64,000 nucleotides of DNA from Candidatus Methylopumilus sp. (GTDB lineage: Bacteria > Pseudomonadota > Gammaproteobacteria > Burkholderiales > Methylophilaceae), in assembly GCA_024640945.1 (NCBI GenBank), contig JAHEEA010000001.1, forward strand, positions 1-64,000. The letters are read 5' to 3'. How positions within the stretch are numbered: the first letter of the stretch is position 1; each line of letters begins with the position of its first letter. Both the position numbers and the translations under genes were made by a program. The notes under the pieces are model-generated. The model saw nothing but the letters and a program-made list of their open reading frames with translations, made no database searches and had not been told where the DNA came from. Of the stretch, positions 32,577-41,378 are shown in pieces.

Positions 32577-33782
32577 TTACTCGTCACCGCCACCCATATT
32601 AGGCGTCGCAGTAATTTTATGTATTGCTAGGTCAGCACCCATGTATTCATCTTCAACATCCATACGAATACCGACAAACTTTTTAAGCAAGCCGTAAACA
32701 ACATAGCCGCCAACAAAAGCTACAACAATACCCATAACTGTGCCAATCAACTGCGAAGCAAAACTAACTCCACCCATGCCACCTAAAGCCTTCATACCGA
32801 AGATACCAGCAGCAACACCGCCCCAAGCACCGCATAAGCCATGCAAAGGCCACACACCCAACACATCATCAATCTTCCAACGATTTTGAGTCAAGGTAAA
32901 CGCCCAAACAAATAGAACACCAGCGACAGCACCTGTAACCAAAGCACCAAGTGGATGCATCACATCAGATCCGGCGCAAACTGCAACCAAACCAGCCAAT
33001 GGTCCATTGTGTACGAAGCCTGGGTCATTCTTACCCATGATTAAGGCAGCAATCGTACCACCCACCAGCGCCATTAGAGAGTTCATTGCCACGAGCCCAG
33101 TAACACCAGTTAAGGTTTGAGCTGACATCACATTAAAGCCAAACCAACCAACAGTCAGAATCCACGCACCTAATGCCAAGAATGGAATATTTGAAGGAGG
33201 ATAAGCATGCAATCGACCATCTTTGCTATAGCGCCCATAACGCGCGCCTAATAAAACGACAGCAGCCAAAGCGATCCACCCACCCATCGCATGCACTACT
33301 ACCGATCCAGCAAAGTCATGAAAGGCAAAACCAAAATGAGCCACTAACCAATCTTGAATACCGTAATGCTTGTTCCATGCAATCCCTTCAAAAAATGGAT
33401 ACACAAAACCCACTAGCAAGAATGTTGCGGCCAACTGCGGATTAAACCTACTCCGCTCAGCAATACCGCCGGAGATAATGGCAGGAATAGCGGCAGCAAA
33501 AGTTAGTAAGAAAAAGAATTTAACTAGTTCGTAGCCGTTTTTTGCACTTAATACATCTGCACTATGAAAGAAATCAATCCCATAAGCGATGCCATATCCT
33601 ATAAAGAAATAGGCAATCGTTGAGATGGAAAAATCCACCATAATTTTCACTAATGCATTGACTTGGTTTTTACGCCTAACCGTTCCAACCTCTAAAAAAG
33701 CGAAACCTGCGTGCATTGCAAGCACCATAATAGCGCCCAACAATACAAACAACACATCACTTGCTGTTTGTAACGACTCCAT
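32577..33782 (-). CDS. amtB: Ammonium transporter
   Basis: 401 aa polytopic inner-membrane channel with about 11 membrane segments and no cleavable signal peptide (starts MESLQTASDVLFVLLGAIMVL). The twin-histidine pore can be recognised in HDFAGSVVVHAMGGW and GVWPLHGLCGAWGG. Conducts ammonium/ammonia. No glnK sits next to it, unlike in many proteobacteria. The upstream region carries a sigma-54 type promoter and two NtrC-like sites, which fits induction under nitrogen limitation. Confidence 0.95.
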   Translation of the reverse strand: MESLQTASDVLFVLLGAIMVLAMHAGFAFLEVGTVRRKNQVNALVKIMVDFSISTIAYFFIGYGIAYGIDFFHSADVLSAKNGYELVKFFFLLTFAAAIPAIISGGIAERSRFNPQLAATFLLVGFVYPFFEGIAWNKHYGIQDWLVAHFGFAFHDFAGSVVVHAMGGWIALAAVVLLGARYGRYSKDGRLHAYPPSNIPFLALGAWILTVGWFGFNVMSAQTLTGVTGLVAMNSLMALVGGTIAALIMGKNDPGFVHNGPLAGLVAVCAGSDVMHPLGALVTGAVAGVLFVWAFTLTQNRWKIDDVLGVWPLHGLCGAWGGVAAGIFGMKALGGMGGVSFASQLIGTVMGIVVAFVGGYVVYGLLKKFVGIRMDVEDEYMGADLAIHKITATPNMGGGDE

Positions 33783-33861
33783 AACAACTCCTCGATTACT
33801 TATATTTTATTTTTATATAGTTAGCTAAGTCTATGTATGACAGACTTTAACCAGATCTAAT

Positions 33862-33879
33862 TAGCAAAAAATAGGCCAA
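33862..33879 (-). promoter_or_regulatory. Sigma-54 (-24/-12) promoter of amtB
   Basis: On the minus strand TTGGCCTATTTTTTGCT matches YTGGCACGRNNNTTGCW at TTGGC and TTGCT, with the invariant GG-N10-GC spacing (GG complement at 33876-33877, GC complement at 33864-33865). Predicted start near 33853, 71 nt before the amtB ATG. Confidence 0.7.
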
Positions 33880-33932
33880 CTTTGTATCTTATTGTTTTAA
33901 TTTAAATCACAGAAAGCCAACATTTTCATAAA

Positions 33933-33949
33933 TGCACTAAATTTGTGCG
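33933..33949 (-). promoter_or_regulatory. NtrC-like enhancer site 1
   Basis: TGCAC-N7-GTGCG, a near match to the NtrC consensus TGCACC-N5-GGTGCA. Centred about 88 bp upstream of the predicted amtB start. Confidence 0.65.
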
Positions 33950-33961
33950 CAACACAATAAA

Positions 33962-33978
33962 TGCACTAAATTCGTGCA
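33962..33978 (-). promoter_or_regulatory. NtrC-like enhancer site 2
   Basis: TGCAC-N7-GTGCA, a full dyad match to NtrC sites. Centred about 117 bp upstream of the predicted start and 29 bp from site 1, close to three helical turns. The two sites share TGCACTAAATT. Confidence 0.7.
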
Positions 33979-34059
33979 AATAAAAATGGTTAATGTTTAC
34001 ATGACGAAATAACAGACATTGATTAAACTCACAAACATTCATTATTTCAGGTACAAACC

Positions 34060-34371
34060 TTGGAAAATATATTACTCATTAGTTTTTTTCTACTGGCATG
34101 GCTTTGGTTTGACAGTATTAGCGCCCGAGATATAGCCATTGAAAAAGGCAGAGACCTCACAGAACGCGTTAATTTGCAGCTGCTTGATGAGAGTGTTGCC
34201 TGCGTCAAAATCAGGCTTGCTAGAAACACCAAAGGCCATATGCAGATTCAGCGCACTTATGAATTTGACGTGAGCGCAAATGGCGGAGACCGAATGCATT
34301 GTCACCTGATACTGCTAGGTAAGTCATTGCAATCTTGGTACATCCCACCTTACTTGCAGGCTGTTAATTAA
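34060..34371 (+). CDS. DUF3301 family small membrane-anchored protein
   Basis: 103 aa from a TTG start at 34060 (CAGG about nine bases upstream). An N-terminal hydrophobic helix (ILLISFFLLAWLWFDSI) precedes a soluble part with ARDIAIEKGRDLTERVNLQLLDESVACVKIRLARN, GHMQIQRTYEFDVSANGGDRMHCHLILLG and a terminal proline-containing PPYL. The pattern fits the DUF3301 family of short proteobacterial proteins of unknown function. It is followed 8 bp later by gluQ, so the two may be co-transcribed. Confidence 0.8.
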   Translation: MENILLISFFLLAWLWFDSISARDIAIEKGRDLTERVNLQLLDESVACVKIRLARNTKGHMQIQRTYEFDVSANGGDRMHCHLILLGKSLQSWYIPPYLQAVN

Positions 34372-34379
34372 ACGCCATC

Positions 34380-35267
34380 ATGATAGGCCGCTTCGCCCCA
34401 TCCCCTACTGGCCCCTTGCATTTCGGTTCCTTACTAGCGGCTCTTGCTAGCTATCTTGAAGCAAAAAAATCTCAGGGTAAATGGCTGGTTCGCATGGAAG
34501 ATTTAGACAAACCCAGAGAAATGAAAGGCGCTGCAGAAGCTATTTTACGAACACTTGAGGCGTATGGCCTCTATTGGGATGGTGAAATCGTCTACCAAAG
34601 TAAAAGAAACGACTTATACCAATCCGCTTTAAATGAATTAAATGTCGACAAACGGACTTATGCATGCAGCTGCTCACGTAAAGAAATTCAAGACTCCGCA
34701 ATTAATTCACAGATAGGAATAGAAGGGATTATTTATCCTGGCACTTGCCGCGAAAAACACATCACAAAAACACCGCATGCCATTCGGGTAAAAACCTTAG
34801 ATCAAAACATTAGCTTTGAAGATATCATTCAAGGCCATGTGACTCAAAATCTCGCCAAACAGATTGGAGATTTTGTGATTAAGCGTGCAGATGGTCTATT
34901 TGCTTACCAGCTCTCCGTGGTTGTTGATGATTACTTGCAAGGCATCACGCACATCGTAAGAGGTGCTGATTTACTAGATTCAAGCACCAGACAAATTTAC
35001 TTGCAAGACTTGCTCGGATATCAACACATTCAGTATGCGCATATTCCTGCAGCGCATAATCAACAAGGTGAAAAACTGAGCAAGCAAACCTTGGCTCAGG
35101 CAATCTTAGCTAAAGATGCCAGCAAAAACCTATACCAAGCCTTATGCTTTTTGGGGCAAAGGCCCCCAGCCGATTTAGGCGCTGAAAAAACTGAGCAAAT
35201 TTTAAACTGGGCAATGGACAACTGGGATATCAACAAGGTACCAAAACAAAAAAGTACTGCAATATAA
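34380..35267 (+). CDS. gluQ: Glutamyl-Q tRNA(Asp) synthetase
   Basis: 295 aa truncated paralogue of GluRS that glutamylates queuosine in tRNA-Asp. It has the HIGH-like motif in GRFAPSPTGPLHFGSLLAAL, and a zinc-binding CSCSRKE...YPGTC segment (about 98-121). The catalytic core is VVDDYLQGITHIVRGADLL. GEKLSKQT is the KMSKS equivalent. There is no C-terminal anticodon-binding domain, as expected for GluQRS. Confidence 0.95.
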   Translation: MIGRFAPSPTGPLHFGSLLAALASYLEAKKSQGKWLVRMEDLDKPREMKGAAEAILRTLEAYGLYWDGEIVYQSKRNDLYQSALNELNVDKRTYACSCSRKEIQDSAINSQIGIEGIIYPGTCREKHITKTPHAIRVKTLDQNISFEDIIQGHVTQNLAKQIGDFVIKRADGLFAYQLSVVVDDYLQGITHIVRGADLLDSSTRQIYLQDLLGYQHIQYAHIPAAHNQQGEKLSKQTLAQAILAKDASKNLYQALCFLGQRPPADLGAEKTEQILNWAMDNWDINKVPKQKSTAI

Positions 35268-35335
35268 AAGCATCCAAATAAAAACCATCACTCCACCTTA
35301 GATATTGCCTGGCATGGCATGTTAAAATCTCAGTC

Positions 35336-36226
35336 ATGACAGCCTATACCAAAGACCAAGATCAACTTTTCCGCTTTTTGTTTGATAACACACCAATCCG
35401 CGGAAACACCGTTAGACTCCATCAAACCTTCAACAATGCGCTTCAACACGAGAGCTACCCTCCTGTTCTTCGTGCCGCCCTAGGTGAATTAATGGCAGCA
35501 GCAGCTTTATTAGCCGCGACACTAAAGCTTGATAACGGCGCATTAATTTTACAAATACAAGGCAAAGGCCCTTTAAATTTACTCGTCGTTGAATGCAGTG
35601 CATCCTTACAAATGCGTGCAACGGCTAAATGGAAAGGCGAGCTAGAAGATTTAAGCTTTGTTGAATTAGTGGGTAACGGTCACTTTGTGATTACACTAGA
35701 CCCAAAAGATGGCGGGCAAACCTATCAGGGCATTGTGCCTGTAGAAGGCGATAGCATTAGTGAAGTGCTACAAAATTACATGCAACGCTCAGAGCAAATC
35801 GAAACCAGAATCTGGTTGGCTTGCGACCAAAGCTCGGCTTCAGGCATGCTTTTACAAAAACTTCCAGACTTGCCAGAGCAAGACGCAGATGCTTGGGCAA
35901 GAACAGGGTTCCTAGCGGAAACGCTGACGCCAGAAGAACTCATCAGCCTACCAGCTGAAACAATACTCACACGCTTATTCCATGAAGAAGATGTACGTTT
36001 GTTTGAGCCACGTCAAATCTCATTTCATTGTAGCTGCTCAAGAAAAAACGTGAGTAATATGTTAAAAATGCTAGGCCAAGAAGAAGTGGCCAGCATTATT
36101 CAGGAACGCGGCGAAATTGAAGTTAACTGTGATTTTTGTAATGCCGCCTACGTATTTGACCCTGTCGATGCAGAGCAATTATTTGCAGCTGACGTGACGC
36201 CGCCAACATCTAAATCCAAACACTAG
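35336..36226 (+). CDS. hslO: Hsp33 redox-regulated chaperone
   Basis: 296 aa. The N-terminal fold (DQLFRFLFDNTPIRGNTVRL) and C-terminal zinc switch CSC (about 262-264) plus CDFC (about 283-286... in VNCDFCNA) are the four redox cysteines that release zinc on oxidation. Holds unfolded proteins during oxidative stress. A TAAAAT box lies seven bases upstream of the ATG, so the transcript could be leaderless. The stop overlaps that of the convergent methyltransferase gene in CTAG. Confidence 0.95.
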   Translation: MTAYTKDQDQLFRFLFDNTPIRGNTVRLHQTFNNALQHESYPPVLRAALGELMAAAALLAATLKLDNGALILQIQGKGPLNLLVVECSASLQMRATAKWKGELEDLSFVELVGNGHFVITLDPKDGGQTYQGIVPVEGDSISEVLQNYMQRSEQIETRIWLACDQSSASGMLLQKLPDLPEQDADAWARTGFLAETLTPEELISLPAETILTRLFHEEDVRLFEPRQISFHCSCSRKNVSNMLKMLGQEEVASIIQERGEIEVNCDFCNAAYVFDPVDAEQLFAADVTPPTSKSKH

Positions 36227-36996
36227 CTTGTTTGACGCACTCGCTCAAATAAGCAAACTGAAGCTGCCGCAGCTGCATTAAGCGACTCAACCCCTGCTGC
36301 AATAGGAATTGTTACTTGATGGGTAGATGCTTTCATCATGGCATCACTCAAACCAGAACCCTCATTGCCAATCGCAATTGCAGTAGGCTGACTTAAGTCT
36401 AAATCATACAAAGACTCGCCACGAAGCGTCGTCGCTAAAACGTTTCCAGCAAAATTACTTGCGACCTCAAGCAAATTAGCACGTTCTACAATAGGCAATA
36501 CAAACTGAGCGCCCTGCCCGCCACGCAATGCTTTTGGCGACCACGCCTCAGTACATCCTTCTGACAAGTAAACAGCATCAACTCCTGCTGCCGCTGCTGT
36601 ACGTAGCATACTGCCGAGATTACCTGGGTCTTGAATATCTTCGAGCATCAATGTGAATTTTGGATCAGCAATAGGCTCAATCACAGGCGTTTTAACTAAA
36701 GCAATAATGCCAGTAGGACTTGCAACTGGAGACAACTCTGCAAACATTAAGGTTGGAAACATGACTGTTGGAATATCAGCCAATTGTTGAATTAAATGAC
36801 TCACTTCAGCCGTGCTTTGACCTTCAGCGATTACAAGCAGTTTAGGCTCACCGAACACTTCAAGATAAGTGTTTACCAAATGCGCACCATCAAGCAAAGT
36901 TTCACCAAGCTTACGGCGCTCACGCGAAGATTCTGCTAGCTTCTTAAGCTGTTTAAAAAGAATGTTATCGCGGGAAATAATATGTTTGAATGTCAT
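36223..36996 (-). CDS. SpoU/TrmH family RNA 2'-O-methyltransferase
   Basis: 257 aa. N-terminal substrate-binding region (ISRDNILFKQLKKLAESSRERRKLGETLLDGAHLV), then the SPOUT domain with LMLEDIQDPGNLGSMLRTAAAAG (motif 1), AIAIGNEGSGLSDAM (motif 2) and VTIPIAAGVESLNAAAAASVCLFE (motif 3), forming the knotted SAM site. Probably modifies rRNA; the exact nucleotide cannot be assigned from sequence. Confidence 0.92.
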   Translation of the reverse strand: MTFKHIISRDNILFKQLKKLAESSRERRKLGETLLDGAHLVNTYLEVFGEPKLLVIAEGQSTAEVSHLIQQLADIPTVMFPTLMFAELSPVASPTGIIALVKTPVIEPIADPKFTLMLEDIQDPGNLGSMLRTAAAAGVDAVYLSEGCTEAWSPKALRGGQGAQFVLPIVERANLLEVASNFAGNVLATTLRGESLYDLDLSQPTAIAIGNEGSGLSDAMMKASTHQVTIPIAAGVESLNAAAAASVCLFERVRQTS

Positions 36997-37075
36997 TGAT
37001 CTGTACTTAAACTTAACTGATCTAGCATTTTAACTTAAACTGCTTTGATTCTTTAGAAAGACAACACTACGCACC

Positions 37076-37693
37076 ATGATGAAACTTTACGGCTACCCAC
37101 AAACCAGATCTGCTCGTGTCGCTTGGGCTTTAGAAGAAGCTAATGCCGAATACGAATACGAACTAATTAACTTACAAGCAGGTGAACATAAAAAACCCGC
37201 ATTTTTAACCATTAATCCGTTCGGCAAGATTCCAACCCTAGTTGATAATGAACAAGTAATTAGCGAATCTGCTGCCATTTGCACTTATATTGCCGAAAAG
37301 TTTCCGGCAGCCCAGTTGATTCCAACAGATGCACAATCTCGGGCTGAATATTTCCAATGGTTGTTCTTTGTAGTTACAGAATTAGAAGTGCATTTGTGGA
37401 CGGCCGCGAAACATGAACGCTTTTTACCAGAGGATAAAAAAATACCTGCAGTTGCCAAGACCAGCTATTGGGAATTTGAAAAAGCAGCGGCTGTTTTAAG
37501 TACTCATTTAAATGGCCGTCAATACATAGCAGGCGATCATTTTAGTGCTGCAGATATTATCTGCGTTTCAGTATTACATTGGGCACATCATGTCAAAGTA
37601 CCGCTTAATGAAACATTGCTCAGCTATATGAATAGACTTTCAGATCGACCAGCATTAGCAAAAGCACGCAAACGCGAAGCCGAAGCCGCTTAA
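37076..37693 (+). CDS. Glutathione S-transferase family protein
   Basis: 205 aa. The N-terminal thioredoxin-like domain (MMKLYGYPQTRSARVAWALEEANAEYE) includes the glutathione site NPFGKIPTLVDNEQVISESAAICTYIAEKFP. The helical C-terminal domain (about 90-200) contains FSAADIICVSVLHWAHH. Two adjacent ATGs (37076, 37079) are possible. The substrate is unknown. rpiA begins 7 bp downstream. Confidence 0.92.
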   Translation: MMKLYGYPQTRSARVAWALEEANAEYEYELINLQAGEHKKPAFLTINPFGKIPTLVDNEQVISESAAICTYIAEKFPAAQLIPTDAQSRAEYFQWLFFVVTELEVHLWTAAKHERFLPEDKKIPAVAKTSYWEFEKAAAVLSTHLNGRQYIAGDHFSAADIICVSVLHWAHHVKVPLNETLLSYMNRLSDRPALAKARKREAEAA

Positions 37694-37700
37694 GGAAACA

Positions 37701-38375
37701 ATGATGAATGATAAAGAATTAGTCGCTTTTGAAGCGGCAAAACTGGCAAAGAATGGCATGTTAATTGGCTTGGGAACTGGCTCAACTGCCAACTATTTTA
37801 TTGAGCATCTTGCTAAACGCCAAGCAGAAGAAGGTTTAAAAATCAGTACCGTAGCAAGTTCAACTATTAGTGCCATCAAAGCGCAAGCCTGCGGACTCAG
37901 TCTAGTTTCTATTAACCAAATAAAACAGATTGATTTATATGTAGATGGCGCAGATGAAATCACCCCTAATTTAAGTCTGCTTAAAGGTCGTGGCCAAGAC
38001 CTCGTCATGGAGAAGTTACTTGCACAAGCCGCTCATCAATTCATTGTCGTCGCCGACAAAAGCAAAATAGTGAATTTTATTGGTGAAAAATTTATCATTC
38101 CAATTGAAGTCATACCTAATGCTTGGCGGATTGTTAAGCATCATTTAGAACAACATGGCGCTGAAGGCGATATTCGACTCAACGCTAATCAAGACAATAT
38201 CGCAGTCGCAGCGTCTGGAAATTATGTACTAGACATGCGTTTTCCAAAAAACGTAGATGACCAATCCCTCAACACATTGCTCAATAACACATCTGGCGTG
38301 GTTGAACATGGTGTGTTCTTCCAGCTTGCAAAGAAGATATTGATTGCAGATCAAGGAATCGTCAGTTCGATGTAA
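37701..38375 (+). CDS. rpiA: Ribose-5-phosphate isomerase A
   Basis: Interconverts ribose-5-phosphate and ribulose-5-phosphate, 224 aa. Motifs: IGLGTGSTANYFIEHL near 21-36, DLYVDGADEITPNL (Asp/Glu catalytic region), KGRGQDLVMEKLLAQAA and VVADKSKIV. It supplies pentose phosphates needed by the ribulose monophosphate cycle if this is a methylotroph; that link is inference. Gap of 25 bp to rsuA. Confidence 0.96.
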   Translation: MMNDKELVAFEAAKLAKNGMLIGLGTGSTANYFIEHLAKRQAEEGLKISTVASSTISAIKAQACGLSLVSINQIKQIDLYVDGADEITPNLSLLKGRGQDLVMEKLLAQAAHQFIVVADKSKIVNFIGEKFIIPIEVIPNAWRIVKHHLEQHGAEGDIRLNANQDNIAVAASGNYVLDMRFPKNVDDQSLNTLLNNTSGVVEHGVFFQLAKKILIADQGIVSSM

Positions 38376-38400
38376 GTCGCATTGCCGTTATAATAGCGGC

Positions 38401-39126
38401 ATGGCTAAAAAATTAACGATAGAACGCATTCTTCATTCCCAAGGCTTCGGCTCACGTAAAGCATGTCGCATGATGGTGAGACACAACTGGGTCACTGTAA
38501 GCGGCGTCGCATGTGAAGATCCTTTCGCAGAGTTTGATACAGACAAACTCAAATTTACCGTTGACGATGAACCTTGGGAATATCGCGAACAAGCGTATCT
38601 CATGCTCCATAAACCAAGTCATTACGAATGCTCACATAAAACGCTACACCACCCTTCAGTGTTTAGCTTATTCCCCACCCCCCTCATTGAACGTGATGTC
38701 CAATGTATCGGGCGTTTGGATGAAGATACCACTGGCCTAATATTACTATCAGATGATGGTCAATTTATTCATCGCCTCAGCTCACCAAAATGGAAGGTGC
38801 CTAAAGTTTACGAAGTGACATGCAAACACAAAGTAGACGAAGCACAAATTGCTGAACTACTAAAAGGGGTTCAATTAATTGATGAGCCAACGCCTATCGC
38901 AGCGTTAGCATGCACCAAAATCTCAGACAATGTCATTCACATGACGCTAGCTGAAGGTAAATATCACCAAGTTAAACGCATGGTAGCGGCCATTAGTAAC
39001 CGAGTTGAAGCGCTGAAGCGTATTAAAATAGGTGAAGTTGAATTACCTAAAGATTTAGCGCCAGGCGAATGGCGCTGGCTAACAGCTGAAGAGTTACATG
39101 CTTTAACCCACACAGAAAAACTTTAA
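38401..39126 (+). CDS. rsuA: 16S rRNA pseudouridine synthase RsuA
   Basis: 241 aa counted from ATG 38401 (MAKKLTIERILHSQGFGSRKAC), the start of an S4 domain. An earlier in-frame ATG (38344) lies inside rpiA and would add 19 residues without family support. The catalytic domain has the aspartate motif CIGRLDEDTTGLILLSDDG, and LAEGKYHQVKRMVAAI is diagnostic. Forms pseudouridine in 16S rRNA. A TATAAT at 38389-38394 would start RNA exactly at the A of the ATG. Confidence 0.93.
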   Translation: MAKKLTIERILHSQGFGSRKACRMMVRHNWVTVSGVACEDPFAEFDTDKLKFTVDDEPWEYREQAYLMLHKPSHYECSHKTLHHPSVFSLFPTPLIERDVQCIGRLDEDTTGLILLSDDGQFIHRLSSPKWKVPKVYEVTCKHKVDEAQIAELLKGVQLIDEPTPIAALACTKISDNVIHMTLAEGKYHQVKRMVAAISNRVEALKRIKIGEVELPKDLAPGEWRWLTAEELHALTHTEKL

Positions 39127-39171
39127 ATTAAACAGTCATATTAATTTACTAGCTAATAAGCCAATACTCCG

Positions 39172-39313
39172 TATAATCAACGCTTCCCTGTGCTATACCA
39201 ATCAGCACAGCGGCCTACAGGCGCAATAGCGCCAACACTTTTATTTATTATTCGTTTGTCTCGATTGGTGTTGTCTTAAGACAACAGACCCACTTATAAA
39301 TCTCCTTTAAGGA
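39172..39313 (+). promoter_or_regulatory. Promoter and structured leader of rhlE
   Basis: TATAAT at 39172-39177 (poor -35) would give a leader of about 137 nt. The leader holds stem-loops CTGTGCT/AGCACAG (39188-39210), GGCGC-AATA-GCGCC (39220-39233), a perfect dyad TGTTGTCTTAAGACAACA (39269-39286) and TCCT-TTA-AGGA (39303-39313) that covers the AAGGA ribosome site before the TTG start. Suggests post-transcriptional or cold-linked control; inferred. Confidence 0.5.
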
Positions 39314-39320
39314 ATTTACA

Positions 39321-40844
39321 TTGTCTTCAGAAGTTATCAACACAAGCACAAATTTTAATGATTTGGGCTTAGCAGAACCCATCCTTCGCGCCATTAATGA
39401 CGCAGGCTACACCTCACCAACACCGATTCAAGCAAAAGCAATTCCACAAGTACTGAGCGGTGGCGATTTACTGGCTGGCGCACAAACAGGCACCGGCAAA
39501 ACCGCCGGCTTCACTTTGCCTATTTTGCATATATTGAGCCAAAAACCAGCAGCAGAGTTAGGCAAAGGTCGCCCACGCTGCTTGATGCTCACCCCAACAC
39601 GTGAATTAGCAGCGCAGATTGAAGAATCTGTAAAAACATATGGTAAATATTTACCACTGACGTCTACTGTCATTTTTGGTGGTGTGAATATCAACCCGCA
39701 AATTTCACGACTTAGAAAACCACTCGATATCTTGGTGGCAACGCCAGGCCGCTTGTTAGACCTTGCTAACCAAAAGGCCGTAGATTTATCAGGCGTCGAA
39801 ATTTTAGTGCTAGACGAAGCGGACCGTATGTTAGACATGGGCTTTATTCGTGACATTAAAAAAGTCCTAGCACTCGTACCAAAAGCACGCCAAAACTTAT
39901 TATTTTCAGCGACCTTTTCAGATGAAATTAAAGCACTCGCTGACGGCCTACTTCACAACCCTGGTTTTGTAGAAGTTGCTCGTCGCAACACAGCATCTGA
40001 GCTTGTTGAACAAACAGTTCATATGATTAGCCAAAGCTTTAAACGAGAACTCGTCAGCCACCTTGTAAAGCATAACAATTGGCAACAAGTTTTAGTATTT
40101 ACACGAACCAAACATGGCGCTAATCGATTAGCTGAGAAACTCATCAAAGACGGTATTGAAGCAGCTGCAATTCACGGCAATAAAAGCCAAGGAGCTCGAA
40201 CTAAAGCCTTAGCTCAATTTAAAGATGGCACAGTTAAAGTGCTGGTTGCCACTGATATTGCTGCACGTGGTTTAGATATTGATCAATTACCTCAAGTAAT
40301 TAACTTTGAACTACCTAATGTACCTGAAGATTATGTACACCGTATTGGTAGAACTGGTCGCGCAGGTGCGAGCGGTGCAGCAGTTTCACTAGTCGACAGA
40401 GAAGAATTAAAACTACTGAAAGATATCGAAAAACTGATTAAACGTGAGATTCCAAAAGTGCCTGCAGAAGGTTGGGTGCAGCCTGAAAAAGCAGAGCCTG
40501 AGGCACCTCGGGCCCCAAGACAGCAACAGCAGCGTCGCCCCCAATCTAATAGCACCGCTGCAAATAACAACCGAAACAAACCAAACAATAAAGGTTCAAG
40601 CAAGGCACCAGCCACTCGCAATGATAGAGCACCGAATGAAAATAAAGGTAAACCACTATCTGAAGCAGCACGTCACCAAGCGATGCCTCAACCTGCTTTA
40701 TTTGCTCCTAAACCTCAAGGACAAAATAGAAATCCAAACGGCAGAAATACGAATGCAGCGAATCAAAGCCGAAATACAGGATCAAACAATAATCGAGGCG
40801 GCAGCCGTGGTGGCCACGCTGGCGGCGGTAGTCGCGGACGTTAA
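39321..40844 (+). CDS. rhlE: DEAD-box ATP-dependent RNA helicase, RhlE type
   Basis: 507 aa from a TTG start (AAGGA nine bases upstream). Q motif region [31 protein letters not shown], motif [12 protein letters not shown], Ia [14 protein letters not shown] ([13 protein letters not shown]), [18 protein letters not shown]. After residue about 375 comes a long basic, Asn/Gln/Arg-rich tail ending in RGG-like repeats ([18 protein letters not shown]) that likely binds RNA non-specifically. Roles of RhlE include ribosome assembly and RNA turnover. Confidence 0.95.
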   Translation: MSSEVINTSTNFNDLGLAEPILRAINDAGYTSPTPIQAKAIPQVLSGGDLLAGAQTGTGKTAGFTLPILHILSQKPAAELGKGRPRCLMLTPTRELAAQIEESVKTYGKYLPLTSTVIFGGVNINPQISRLRKPLDILVATPGRLLDLANQKAVDLSGVEILVLDEADRMLDMGFIRDIKKVLALVPKARQNLLFSATFSDEIKALADGLLHNPGFVEVARRNTASELVEQTVHMISQSFKRELVSHLVKHNNWQQVLVFTRTKHGANRLAEKLIKDGIEAAAIHGNKSQGARTKALAQFKDGTVKVLVATDIAARGLDIDQLPQVINFELPNVPEDYVHRIGRTGRAGASGAAVSLVDREELKLLKDIEKLIKREIPKVPAEGWVQPEKAEPEAPRAPRQQQQRRPQSNSTAANNNRNKPNNKGSSKAPATRNDRAPNENKGKPLSEAARHQAMPQPALFAPKPQGQNRNPNGRNTNAANQSRNTGSNNNRGGSRGGHAGGGSRGR

Positions 40845-40862
40845 TTAGCAAAAAGGATTGAT

Positions 40863-41378
40863 ATGTTTATTAAGAGATGGATTTTACTTGCTGTGCTTTT
40901 TTTGTTTGCTTGCACTGGAGATGATGCATCGTATAAGGCCGTTACTGGTTTTGAGCCTGAAAAATACTTAGGCGTCTGGTATGAAATCGCTAGACTGGAC
41001 CACAGCTTTGAACGCGGCTTAGATCAAGTTCATGCCACTTATAGCAAGCGAGAAGATGGCGGACTGAAGGTTGTTAATCGTGGCTTTGATACTAAAAAGC
41101 AAAAATGGAATGAAGCGATTGGAAAAGCTTATTTTGTTGAAACGCCTGATGTAGGCCGATTAAAAGTGTCTTTTTTTGGGCCATTTTATGGTGCATACAC
41201 CATCGTTGAGCTAGATAAAACCGCTTACAGCTACGCATTAGTCACAGGCGGTAAAAACTATCTTTGGATTTTGTCACGCACACCGCAGATGTCCTACATC
41301 GTTAAACAACAACTCATTTCACAAGCTAAAGAATTAGGATTTGAAACGGACAAATTAATTTATCCGATTCAAAAGTAA
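40863..41378 (+). CDS. Bacterial lipocalin lipoprotein (Blc type)
   Basis: 171 aa. Lipobox LFAC after a short hydrophobic signal gives a lipid-modified Cys17. The lipocalin signature GVWYEIARLDHSFERGL follows, then KVSFFGPFYGAYTIVELDKTAYSYALVTGG and a final RTP helix (SRTPQMSYIVKQQLI), all typical of outer-membrane Blc. Binds lipids or fatty acids, perhaps under envelope stress. Abuts the convergent TraB/GumN gene with no intervening base. Confidence 0.93.
   Translation: MFIKRWILLAVLFLFACTGDDASYKAVTGFEPEKYLGVWYEIARLDHSFERGLDQVHATYSKREDGGLKVVNRGFDTKKQKWNEAIGKAYFVETPDVGRLKVSFFGPFYGAYTIVELDKTAYSYALVTGGKNYLWILSRTPQMSYIVKQQLISQAKELGFETDKLIYPIQK

Larger units (their letters stand above)
33783..34059. 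other. Divergent intergenic region upstream of amtB
   Basis: A 277-bp AT-rich spacer between amtB (minus) and a small DUF3301 gene (plus). It contains the sigma-54-like promoter and NtrC-like sites listed separately. Nothing else is evident. Confidence 0.6.

Noticed and set aside
39428..40848. Overlapping frames over rhlE (134-142 codons)
   Set aside because: They arise from the Asn/Gln/Arg-rich rhlE tail and its antisense; no initiation context or family match.
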